Below, piece by piece: positions 12,488-22,488 of a stretch of 64,000 bases of DNA (positions are counted from its first letter, which is position 1; each line of letters opens with the position of its first letter). The position numbers and the translations under genes were made by a program. Source of the stretch: Paraphoma chrysanthemicola (Eukaryota > Ascomycota > Dothideomycetes > Pleosporales > Phaeosphaeriaceae); contig JAGMWG010000014.1 in NCBI GenBank assembly GCA_020744225.1, positions 1,224,690 to 1,288,689 of the forward strand. Reading direction: 5' to 3'. Under the pieces are notes generated by a model. It was given only the letters and a program-made list of their open reading frames with translations, was not told the DNA's origin and searched no databases.

Positions 12488-14054
12488 CCTTGCAATATCT
12501 GCAGAGCCGGGCGTCAGTGATGGCTGTACAGTTGCAGCCTTTGAGTGACTTTTCGTCGCGACGAAGACCACGCTTTTGCGTCGAAAGTCTTGCGATGAGA
12601 GTGCATTGCAAAGTAGTTGCAAGAGGGGTTATCGCAACGACCCAACTGCCAAATGTCAGAGGACACGCGTGATTGAGGCTGTGTTGGAGCATCGGCGTTG
12701 GAAAACGCCGGATGCTTGGCAATGCGACGGCCATTTTGGGCACTGGCCGAACACTGCTTGTTGTGAAGACCTCCCCAATCTTGACATCTTCCTCAATATG
12801 CCATTGCAGGAATCAACACTCTATCTTGCGGCGTCTGGACCAGAAGAAGCCGATGACTAGTGCCCAGCTTTCGTTAGCTCAGTTGAGGAGCAGCCTTTGG
12901 CATTGCGCATGACTATAGCGCAACGAAGATTGAGAAGCGTCTTGGATTGGGTACAAACAGGCGCAGAGAGGCACGAATTCGAATGAACAAAAGGACCTTC
13001 CACTGCAGATTGCAAAGGTGCGGGTCGAAAGAATATCATTGAACTTCTGGAGGCCGCCAAAGCCGAGCGCAGTTTATGAGCTACATAACGGACACCATAC
13101 GGCTACGATGAGGAAGCTTAGAACGCGAACTGGTAGCAGGAATACGATGACTAGTAGCATGAGAGCGGAGGAGGGCTCAAGCACAATTGGAAGGGTTATC
13201 TGAACTCGAAGGACGGCGTGCGTCAAAATGAGACAGAACTCGCTTGGTGAATAATTATATCGTTTGCCCGGCGCTTTACGCTAATAAAAATAGCGCCATC
13301 TATCATGTTCGTCTCATTTCGAGCTGCATACTACATGTGGTTAGCGGACGAATACATCGTCGGGTTGACGTGGTCCAAGCTTGCTGCTGCGTGTTTCGCA
13401 TGGCTCTGCGAAGCTCGCTTCCATAAATCAGCACCATTCATATTGTAGCTGGGTAGTCGAAGAACTTAAACGATAGGTGCTACAGGCATGTTCAATCCCC
13501 GTCAATGTGCCTCACTTTCTTCTATCGCGAGGGAGCTTGCAATAAGACATTTGAAGATCTGTATCCCGAGCAGTTTATTTCTTTCTCCGCATGATGAATA
13601 AAAAGTGCTCCACCCATGACTCTCTCAGATGGCAAGCGAGACTAAATTAGTTAGATAGAGTGGCGCTGCAGATTATTTACTGGGTTTCTACGCCCCAGCT
13701 GTGGATCGAACCAACCAGATTAAGGTCCGCTCTCCCACAACAACGGTTACGCCCGACATAGAGCCTCGATTTGTATCACCTCAACCAGGACCGAGCACCA
13801 ATAGGGCTTCTAGAACAATGCCAACGTGGTAGGAGCGTGTCGAAGGGCGGTGTTCAGCCTTGAGTAACGTGGGGCGAACTTCCAAGGCGAGACATTCTTG
13901 ACCTGGATGCGTACGACAACCTCTTCAAAACCGCCGTGTCTCCTTATTTCTCTTTTTTCATCCAAGACATACGCGGAGACGGGTCTAAAAAATTTCGTTG
14001 GTAACGTAAGACCACCTCGGAATACATCAGCAGGTGAACTTCTGGAACAACATC
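12488..14054. other. Intergenic region, no gene seen
   Basis: About 1.57 kb between two divergently transcribed genes. I find no coherent reading frame, tRNA or repeat. A B-box-like GGTTCGATCC (minus strand near 13700) does not fold as a tRNA. Pyrimidine-rich CTCCTTATTTCTCTTTTTTC at 13939-13958 lies about 100 nt before the next ATG and looks like a promoter/leader tract. Confidence 0.45.
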
Positions 14055-15026
14055 ATGCGCTCGCTCTTTCTCGGAATCTTCATCCACATTGGAGTAATAT
14101 TTGCGCAATCGCTCTGTTACTTTTCCAACGGCACAACACTACCAGAAACGCCCGGCTACAATGAGTACATTCCGTGCTCGTCTGGACCTACAACAATCTG
14201 CTGTGGCCTTAACCGAGCAGATCCACCAGGCGGCAACCGTACGAAGGGCTTTACGAAGGACGAGTGCTTGCCAAATGGGTTGTGCAGGAATCGTTGGGTA
14301 GACAACAAAAACATTGAGACTGTATCGTACGTACCGTCTCTCTCCACCGACGACCCTTTGCTGATTCGAAACCCTAGGTATTGGAACAACTTTTGCACGG
14401 AGAAAGATGTGACGAGCAGCAAGTGCCTCAACCTGTGCCCAAGTTCCAGGCTAGACTTTGGCCACGCACGGTTGACGCCATGCAATGGTCGAGCAGATAG
14501 CGAGCGTTGGTGCTGTGGCACCAGTATTGATTGCTGTGCGAGCAATGGTGTCATCAGTTTGGCGCAGGTCCTGGGTGGCGCCCTCAGCTCTAGCACCGCA
14601 ACCTCTGCTACGCCTACCACAATACCAATATCGAGGACCGCTTCCTCGTCGGCCAGGTCATCATTGGCGTCAGAATCAGCAAGAGGTGCAGAAGCCGCGG
14701 CCACTTCTAACTCCTCGCTGTCGAATCAAGGAGATCGCAAGACCGGTCTGTCTACTGGAGCCATCGTTGGCATTGCGGTGGGTGTCGTTGCCGGCGTCGT
14801 CCTGTTGGGCGCTGCCATCTTCTTTACGCAGAGAGCGAAGACGTACAAGCAGAAGGCGACAGCATCGAATTTGGCTGAGGCTTCCCAAGGCCAAGCCCCT
14901 TGCTACGAAGCGCAAGGTCAGGAAGTCGTTGCGGAGAAAGACGCATATGCATATCGATCAGAGTTGCCTGGCGCTCCACCGGCTGAGCTGCATGCGGAGC
15001 CTGTACCTCGAGCGCCGGGACGGTAA
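14055..15026 (+). CDS. Cys-rich secreted surface protein with single C-terminal membrane anchor, 323 aa
   Basis: Predicted plasma-membrane/cell-wall protein of unknown function. The ATG at 14055 opens a signal peptide (MRSLFLGIFIHIGVIFAQS). The ectodomain is cysteine-rich with doublets (ICCGL, WCCGT, DCCAS), a pattern seen in many filamentous-ascomycete orphan surface proteins. A Ser/Thr/Ala-rich stalk (residues about 170-225) suggests O-mannosylation. One transmembrane helix follows at residues about 235-260 (GAIVGIAVGVVAGVVLLGAA), with a basic stop-transfer (QRAKTYKQK) and a cytosolic tail of about 60 residues. The stalk plus Gly-rich helix resembles Mid2/WSC-type wall sensors, but no named domain is certain. 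No intron is needed. Confidence 0.78.
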   Translation: MRSLFLGIFIHIGVIFAQSLCYFSNGTTLPETPGYNEYIPCSSGPTTICCGLNRADPPGGNRTKGFTKDECLPNGLCRNRWVDNKNIETVSYVPSLSTDDPLLIRNPRYWNNFCTEKDVTSSKCLNLCPSSRLDFGHARLTPCNGRADSERWCCGTSIDCCASNGVISLAQVLGGALSSSTATSATPTTIPISRTASSSARSSLASESARGAEAAATSNSSLSNQGDRKTGLSTGAIVGIAVGVVAGVVLLGAAIFFTQRAKTYKQKATASNLAEASQGQAPCYEAQGQEVVAEKDAYAYRSELPGAPPAELHAEPVPRAPGR

Positions 15027-15742
15027 TCTTGGAGATGATCTGGGATTCAGGTGTAGTGATTGAAGAGTGCTGGAAAGCGACGGCCCATCTGTGGTTTACC
15101 AAACGAGGATAGCAGAACAATGTTGGCCTGTTCTGTCAGGAGGGCATTGTACCGGCTTACCGAGAACAGGCTGCGGCCCACACTAGTACAACAGGCTTCG
15201 GTATCAAGAGCCCTGTTACACTTTCGACCCAGATTCCGGATTGATCTTTTTTCTCATCTCTTCTGTGATGCGATCCGTCCCTTTTTGGTCACATGAACAT
15301 ATTCGCGTCGTGGTGCGAAACTGGAAAGGATCCTGCACGAAGCCGCTAGCGGGGTTCGCGCTGCTTATGGCTAGCTGCATATCCAGAGGTCGCCTCCTTG
15401 TTGTGTACACAGTACAGGGCCCACGTCGTGTTCGAGTGCCTCCTTTAAGATCAACTAAATAGACGCATCGATGAACGTTGCTCGGTAAATCGGTCGAAGA
15501 CCAATTAACAGTCAGCGAAGAGCTCGCGAAGAGCACGCAAATCGCTGACGCTCTCTCGCCGCCCAATGCGTAATGGAGGAACAGGGCAATTTCCCGTGCA
15601 TGCACGAGCGCGTCCTGCAAGGATATCGTTCTAAGCGACCCGCGGAGAATAGTCACGTCTGCATATTCTGTGTACGACCAGGTATAAGTGAGGAGCAATT
15701 GCACGCTGTTATACCTACACCGTCCCGTCGCGACCGTCAAAG
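15027..15742. other. Intergenic region, no gene seen
   Basis: About 716 bp between two plus-strand genes. A long minus-strand frame (15216-15740) lacks motifs and overlaps the promoter of the next gene. I treat it as chance. Confidence 0.4.
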
Positions 15743-17359
15743 ATGCGGCGCCTCACAAAGATCGCAGTTCTGCTCTTTACTTCAGTTTTCGCTGTCGAGA
15801 ACATTGTTGCTAACTCGGTTGGTGGGGAAGATGTGGCATGCGCGACCTTAAGATTGCGCTATCCTTCGTTCACTTTCTTGCCTGGTAGCGCTGGCTACAC
15901 GTACGAGACAACGACACGTACGAAGCGCCCCCGTTGTGTTGGTTGAAGGCTGACATAGTCCGTAGCATACTGGTCAGCGACTGTGTACAGCTTGCCCACA
16001 TGCGTGTTTGTCCCTCAAAATGCTCAACATGTGTCATTTGCCGTCACAACCTTCACACTCACGTTGTCCAGATTTGCTGTCCGTGGCGGAGGCCACATGC
16101 CCATACCTGGGTACAATGGCATCAACGACTCTGGCGTCTTGCTCTCTTCATCGAACCTTACGACGCTTTCTCTGGCGAAGGACACGACAATTGTCTCAGT
16201 CGGGCCTGGCAATCGATGGAGAGATGTTTATGCATATCTGAAGCCATCTGGACTCGCTGCTGTTGGTGGCCGTGTCGGGCATGTCGGTGTTCCAGGATTA
16301 CTCCTTGGTGGCGGCATCTCATTCTATTCATCTCAATATGGATTTGCATCGGACAACGTTGTGAAGTACCAGGTCAGTCTCCGACAACGGTCGAAGTGTT
16401 GACTGGGATTGACTTACACCTAGTGCGTGCTCGCCACCGGTCTGATCATTGAAGCTACCGCGACAAACGTGTATTCTGATCTCTTCTGGGCCCTTAGAGG
16501 CGGTGGGAATTCATTTTGTGTTGTGACTCGGTTCGAACTGAAGACTGTCGCCTCCAGCAACGCTTGGGTTGGCATCGCTCAGTTCGATCAGTCGCAGGCC
16601 GCAGGCTACTTGGATGGTGTGTACAATTTTGGTAAGTATGGCGCGCCTGCAGATCCAAAGGCAGCTATCATACCAACCATTTTGACCTTCCCTTCCGCCA
16701 ACCTCACGATCTACGTGGCTGCGAAATTCTACGACTCTTTGGAAGACAGTCCGAGTGCTTTCGAGAATTTCACTGCTCCGAAGCTCGCGCCTGTGGCCGA
16801 TTCATATTCATTACAATCTATCTCGGATTATGTTGCATCTACCGATCCGTTGCAGCCACTTGGTCTACGACAGGAATTTCGTACCTTGTCCTCGGTCGTG
16901 GATCGAGAAGCTGTTCAGCTTACGCACGACATATTCATCGCTGGAGTGGCGTCGAAACTGTCAAACGTCGCAAATCTGCAAGCCTCAATAACATTTCAGC
17001 CCGTAACGAAAGACTTCCTCTCGCACAGCAGCAAGACTGGCGGCAACCCACAAGGAGTGGACGTCTCAAAAGCGCCTTTCTTTTGGATGGTCGAGAATTG
17101 GACATGGACGGACTCCAACGACGACACCCGAGTACGTGCTGCAGCTGACAGCATCACCACGGAAATCAACAGCGCGCTCGCCGCGAACACATTCGATGCG
17201 AAATATCTCTACATGAACGACGCAGGGCCAGATCAGCTGGTCTTCCAAAGCTACCCACCCGAGAATTTGCAAAGATTGAAGGCCATTCGGACCAAATACG
17301 ATCCCCTGAAAGTGTACACAAACTTGTTGCCCGGCGGGTGGAAAGTAGCGAATGTATAA
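15743..17359 (+). CDS. Secreted FAD-linked oxidase (berberine-bridge/PCMH type), 3 exons, 505 aa
   Basis: Predicted extracellular flavoprotein oxidase acting on sugars or secondary metabolites. Exons 15743-15917, 15966-16372 and 16424-17359 join in phase. Residues 1-24 form a signal peptide (MRRLTKIAVLLFTSVFAVEN). The FAD-binding PCMH domain includes FAVRGGGHMPIPGYNGI, whose His is the likely site of covalent flavin attachment, then LGGGISFYSSQYGFASDNV and DLFWALRGGGNSFCVVTRF. The C-terminus KYDPLKVYTNLLPGGWKV is the usual end of this family. A Cys matching the second covalent flavin link of bicovalent members is not obvious. Intron 1 is the least certain, placed by phase from GTACGA to CCGTAG. 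The substrate is unknown. Confidence 0.87.
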
Positions 17360-17516
17360 TGAATGAGCCCTTTGTTATGAAGATTTGTGCTGTGTTTCAA
17401 GCCTCGTATACATGCATGAGTCTCAGAGTGTAATCGTCCCCCCGATTTCCTGGCTTTGTAGTCCGTGAAGTTGTGCCAAGGGAGGGAAAGTGCAACCTTG
17501 GAGACGAAGACCGCGT

Positions 17517-18796
17517 TCAATGTATTCTGAAAAACACTCGTTTGCCAAGTACCTGCTGCGTCTCCACCGCAACAGACTCGGACTCTGAGCGACATCCGCA
17601 CAGGAAGTACGTCCGCTGGCGGTCGAGTTCGTACCACCATCTGTCTTCTGGAAACGACTCCGAGGTCGATGCATCGAATCCAATGGCGTTCAGCGGAGAA
17701 GATTTGTACTCCCATAAATAGTACGAGAGGCCGCCTTGTACACCTTGTTCAGCATGTGGTCGCCAGAACCCTTCATCATATAAATGGCGAAAGAGGCGGC
17801 TAAGACCTTGCTGATGTTCCTGAGACATCCCAAGATTATGCGCCAGTTGAAGGTAATCGCCTGGCCGCACTCGGAGTTTCGATACATTGACTGCTCCATG
17901 CTGATGAGTATTTCGGCCAACGATTTTGGAGAGGGAGTCATCATCATACATATGGTTTCGAGGAAGACCTGATAGAGCGGCTTGTTGTAGTCTTCGACTG
18001 GACGCTGGATCTCCTTCACCATGGCCAGTAGCCCGTATATCTTATCACGAGGTTCGAAGCAGTTCGACCCACTGAACCATGACAGCACCAGCGTTAGGTC
18101 CCATTCGCCCTTCATTGTCCGGCCGCCCCATGTCACCAGCTCCCTCGTTTCCTTACAAGGTACAAGATCAGGCCCGACATCTCCGGCTGCGCTTGTGAGC
18201 TGCAACCAGTGGATCCAGATACCATTGCAGAAGATGCAAAGGTCTGTAGATATGAGGACTTCTTGCACGATCCATAGGCGCGTGAAGTATTTGTTTCGCA
18301 TGAGTTGTGCAGCGGCTTCGCGACTAGGTCTGTCGCGCATTTCTAACGCTGCTTCGGCAGAACTACGATCGAGCCAAGCGATGGTGATCTCACAAGATCG
18401 GTATATTCGAGACATCATGCTAACCTGCTGATTACGTTCGGGAATGTTGCTCTGATCAATACAGATCTGGTCGATCCAAAGATACCATCCGTTGCTCGTA
18501 TTGGTACTGTCGTTGCGATAAGCACAAAGAAAATCGTAAAGGTTCTCTCCAATCTCGAATTTGAAGCCGTTGATGAGAATGACAGACTTTGGAAGTGGTG
18601 CGCCCCAAGTGTATGATAGTGCAACATAAGTTGGCTGCTCGAGGAGACTGACGATGTCCATTGTGCATTCCACCGAACCGTGTCCAGGTCGCAGGAGAAG
18701 AAGTCGAATTTCCTGCCTTGTTGCGCTCAAGGACTCGTACGCATAGGATGATCGAGCTGGGATATCATTTTGAACGACGGCCGAAGAGTCCATCAT
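17517..18796 (-). CDS. HET (heterokaryon incompatibility) domain protein, probably 2 exons, about 406 aa
   Basis: Predicted cytosolic protein of the HET family, tied in other fungi to nonself-triggered cell death. The N-terminal HET domain spans residues about 55-195. Its blocks are YVALSYTWGAP, WYLWIDQICIDQ, QQVSMMSRIYRSCEITIAWLD and YFTRLWIVQEV, followed by DKIYGLLAM. Unspliced, the frame stops at 17690 (368 aa). Removing 17949-17891 (GTATGA..GAGCAG) is in phase and leads to 17517. The result includes RPGDYLQLAHNLGMSQEHQQG, which looks like the usual C-terminal helical part of HET proteins. I prefer the spliced model but cannot exclude the other. It is convergent with the FAD oxidase, with 157 bp between stops. 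Confidence 0.8.
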
Positions 18797-20265
18797 ATCT
18801 AATACGATCGTGCAAGGCTGGCTAGATGACCAGATGAAGCTGCGTTGCCAGAGCTACGTGAGACGACGTCTATAAAATGCTGCGTAATTTGTACAAAATA
18901 GAGCAGTCTATCTCGAAAACGTCGTGATTTGGTCGGTCTTATTTTGGACTTCAATTTGCATTTGGTATAAAGTCACGCATTGTGTTGGGCTTGCATGTAC
19001 ATGCAGTCGACGTGTCAAATTACTCCCCCCACATCACGTGCCTCGTAACTTTCTCATGACATCTCCCAAGAGACGTCTTTGTACTCACTTTCTTCAAATT
19101 TGGGCAGAAAAATACAGAGTCTTGCTTGTAGCATCACGTACCTGCGAGATGGACCTTATGACAACTTGGTCGTCGTGCAAAATAACATGGGTAGATCGGA
19201 TACAATAGGAATGCCTGCTGCTGCTGCTGCTATCGGATGTGAAGTCGTACTCTTTGTACTGTTCTTCGTCAAGAACATATTCGACGTGATGATATGCATC
19301 GAGTTATTTGGTACCCCGCTACATGCAGCAGCATTCAATGGCCAGATTGTAGGGGCAGCCTGATCCTGGAGCGCATGGAAAACGAGAGCATGGTTCATCG
19401 TGCCCGTGCCAAGAATTACCAGAAGCGACCAGTACGAGGTCAGTAAAAGCCAGTATAAACTACTGAGTATGAAAAGGTAGTGGGCCAGGGCGGCGACATG
19501 GCGAGAATCATGTGGTCGGCTTGGCACGAACAAGAGCGAGGAGTGCGACAAGGTGTATAAATAAACAACGCCACTATTTCAAGTCTGTCACGAGAGGGTA
19601 TCAACCACAATTGCTACATCGCCTAGGTACAGCGCAAATATACGTAAGTCCTGCAAGACTATACTCCATGTTGCTGTTATATCATTGAGGAGGTCTACGG
19701 TGCCCGTACAATTTGCGCTGAAGTTGTAGACGTATCTGAGGGTCCTAAACAACGTTCGATTTTGAGTCGCCAAGGTGGCAAAGTACTTGTGCTAGACCGA
19801 TGTTACAGCACTTTAGGCCACGACGGAATACCCAATTCAGTAACCAGCGTTATGTCTATCACCAATGCCCTGTAATGGAAGAATAAGTTCTCCAGTTTTC
19901 ATCGTCCCGCAAATCGGTCATTTCGGCCCCAGCCCGTGATTGGCTGCTAATCTACGCTCTGATGAACCAGGTGAGGAAGGATGAAACCCCAGTGCACGGG
20001 CGCGCAATGCGCAAGTGGCTGAGCCACGATGTTCTCCAATCACGAACTTAGGTCACATGTCAGCCCACGCGTCGGGCTGAAGGCCTTACGATCCTGAACT
20101 CAGGTCCAGCGCCATATAGCCGCTGCTGCGCCAGCTGACTAGGCATCCTTCTGTGCTATGAAAGAGTGTCCTAATCTTCTTGGGGATTACACAGGATCAC
20201 GTTCGACAGGCATTTCCGCTCACCCAAAGCAGTCACTTACCTGCAAGACTACGAAGCATTCCGAG
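18797..20265. other. Divergent intergenic region, no gene seen
   Basis: About 1.47 kb between the HET gene and the LysM gene. It contains a short GCTGCTGCT run near 19213-19228 and no supported gene. The overlapping short frames at 19079-19551 on both strands have no motifs. Confidence 0.45.
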
Positions 20266-20843
20266 ATGGGTCGCTGGACAGATATGGACGATGTGCGTCC
20301 TCTCACTGGCCCAGTTCTTTATAGCACCCTACTGACACGTCCTAGGACGAGCGCCGCCTCCCAGATGGCATGGAGCGCATGGGTTACGACGCAGACACAG
20401 AGCGCTACACTTTCCGCGACACCGACGGCACTCTTTACGAGTCTGCACCAGGCTCTCGCTATGGCGACCTTCAGCCCGTTGGCCACCGCTACACGCCCCA
20501 AGAAGTCGAAGAGCGCAACGAGCGCAGTTACACTGAATACTGGTCTTCAGTGCGTATGTTCATGCCCTTTGCGCTCGCAGTCCTTGTCTTCCTGCTCGTA
20601 ATGTTCAAGCTGGTCGACGGCGGCTTTGGTATGACTTGGGCGCCTCGCAGGGAGGTGCTGCATTGCGCGAACGGGACGAGTCAGATCCAGGTTCAAACGG
20701 GAGATTCGTGTTGGCGGCTTGGACAAGAGTATGGTGTGAGTGTGGATGAGTTGAAGAGGATTGCGGGGAACGAGAAGATTGAGTGCGACAAGTTGAGGAT
20801 GCTGCAGGGCATATGCGTGCCGGACGGGACTCGGGGGGAGTGA
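20266..20843 (+). CDS. Membrane-anchored LysM-domain protein, 2 exons, 174 aa
   Basis: Exon 1 (20266-20292) encodes MGRWTDMDD. The intron is GTGCGT..CTGAC..CCTAG, and exon 2 (20346-20843) follows in phase. A polar N-terminal region (MERMGYDADTERYTFRDTDG) precedes one transmembrane helix at residues about 78-97 (MFMPFALAVLVFLLVMFKLV). A single C-terminal LysM module follows (IQVQTGDSCWRLGQEYGVSV, then LKRIAGNEKIECDKL...ICVP). LysM modules bind N-acetylglucosamine polymers. There is no signal peptide, so it would be a type II membrane protein with the LysM on the lumenal or outer side. Unlike LysM effectors it is not freely secreted. I cannot assign a function beyond glycan binding. Confidence 0.82.
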
Positions 20844-21155
20844 AGACGTCCTGGTTGTGTGTCCTACGGCTTCGAATTAAATTACATTAGCCCTCACGAA
20901 TATATGAACATTATATGCTGCCGGCATCAAACATTTGTCGCATCAATGAATCGCAAGGCTGTCGTGAGGAACAGGCCCTCAGCTCCAATCACGCCGTGAT
21001 TATTCCTTCCACTCCCACTATACCTGTTCCACTCTAGCGTGGCTCGATCCTTGGCGAAGAAGCTCCGGAACCTCGCCAACTTCCTCACCACCAACGTCAA
21101 ACGCACTCACACAACCACCCATTGCCCCCTCCCCGCAACCACACACATCTCCACA
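20844..21155. other. Intergenic region before QCR8
   Basis: 312 bp. It probably contains the LysM gene 3' UTR and the QCR8 promoter. Nothing else is seen apart from a C/A-rich leader (CACACAACCACCC) just before the QCR8 ATG. Confidence 0.4.
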
Positions 21156-21762
21156 ATGGCAGGCGGCGGCTCCGATCCTCATGCGCGAACCAAAGTCTCG
21201 TACGTGACCCCTCCCGCACACCCATACCAAACGCAATTCCTACATTCGCCGCACCACCGCACCGCACCGCACACCACCTTCCACAACACAACACACCACA
21301 CTCGCACCATGATCAAATAGAAAAAGAATGTTAGCTAACAATGCTTCTACTGCAGATGGCACGTCGGCTCATGGGGCAACCCCTACGAAGGCGGCGGCCG
21401 TCCCGGCAAAGGCGTCGTGACGTACTCGCTCAGCCCTAATCGCCAGCGCCCCATGGCGACATTCATCGCCAAGGGCTTCTGGAACGTCATGCGTCGATCG
21501 AAGAACCAGGTTCTGTACACGATTCCGCCGTTCCTGGTCGCATATGGGTGCATGCAGTGGGCTATTGAGAAGTAAGTCTACATTCTTGGGCTGGGGATGG
21601 AAAAGTGGAGTCAATGGGGAGGGCAGCGGAGGGGCAGAGAAAGGAGAAGGAGAACAGGATTCCCATGAGTGGCAGATGGTGATCTAAAGTGCTAACGAGT
21701 ATCGCAGGAACGAGTTCTACAACAGCAAGACTGGCCGCGCGCTTTTCGGCGACGAGGAATAG
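21156..21762 (+). CDS. QCR8: Ubiquinol-cytochrome c reductase subunit 8 (complex III), 3 exons, 104 aa
   Basis: Small inner-mitochondrial-membrane subunit of the cytochrome bc1 complex, contacting cytochrome b near the ubiquinone sites. Exons 21156-21199, 21356-21571 and 21708-21762 join in phase. Introns are GTACGT..CTGCAG and GTAAGT..GCTAACG..TCGCAG. The protein reads MAGGGSDPHARTKVSWHVGS, then GVVTYSLSPNRQRPMATFIA and a single helix (YTIPPFLVAYGCMQWAIEK), ending NEFYNSKTGRALFGDEE. The TYSLSPNRQRP segment, one membrane span and the K-N-E-x-Y-N-S-K end are characteristic of the family. Length matches fungal QCR8 (about 95-110 aa). Confidence 0.9.
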
Positions 21763-22488
21763 ATTCGATAAATGGCAATGTGATGGGATGGTGCTATGGA
21801 TGGATGGAACTGTACATTTAGCAGCGAGGCAGGAGACAATCTCAAACCGAGTCAACGAATAGACTGTACAACCACCACCTGGTCAAATGCAGCCTCGCGT
21901 GAAATGCTCCCCATGACAAATTGTGGTACGCATCGCATGGCAGACATGCGATGTCGAACACGAGCCGCAACGGTATCAATCAGATGTCATCGTTAAATCG
22001 GGCGACTCACAGCGCCGCATAGATGTAACGCAGCCCACTTATCGTGCTCAAGTGCGTCCGCCATACTTTCTGTCGTAATTTCCTTTGCAAGACACGGAGA
22101 CCGATAGCGTACAAAGTGAGCGTATGCTTTCATATGATGAGCAACGTCACTACCGACACAACCAACCGCTACGCCGACACCACAGCCGTCTTGACTCACA
22201 TCCAATACATAGCCACCGTTCCCACCGTCCACAAAGCAAGTCAAACATATATTGTAGTCAATGATACATGTCATTTTGAATAATCTCATCATATCTACAC
22301 TCCCTCATCTACTATTTTACATGACAACCAACGCAGCCCCCCTTTTAGCGTGGCCGTCAGTCTAGATAAAAAGCTAGTAAAATTACACCATAAGCATGCT
22401 CTCGGGAAGCGGAGTGGGATGGATGTGTGAGCCTCGCCATGCCGACTAAAAGGAACCAAGAAAACCTCGTACCAGGAATCCGACATCA
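21763..22488. other. Convergent intergenic region
   Basis: 726 bp between the QCR8 and YTA12 stop codons. It is expected to hold two 3' UTRs and terminators. No gene is supported. Confidence 0.4.

Noticed and set aside
13690..13730. Possible tRNA B-box (GGTTCGATCC on the minus strand)
   Set aside because: The T-arm stem does not pair, and no matching A-box or acceptor stem is found.
15216..15740. 174-codon minus-strand frame between two secreted-protein genes
   Set aside because: No family motif, no splice-consistent extension, and it covers the promoter of the FAD oxidase.
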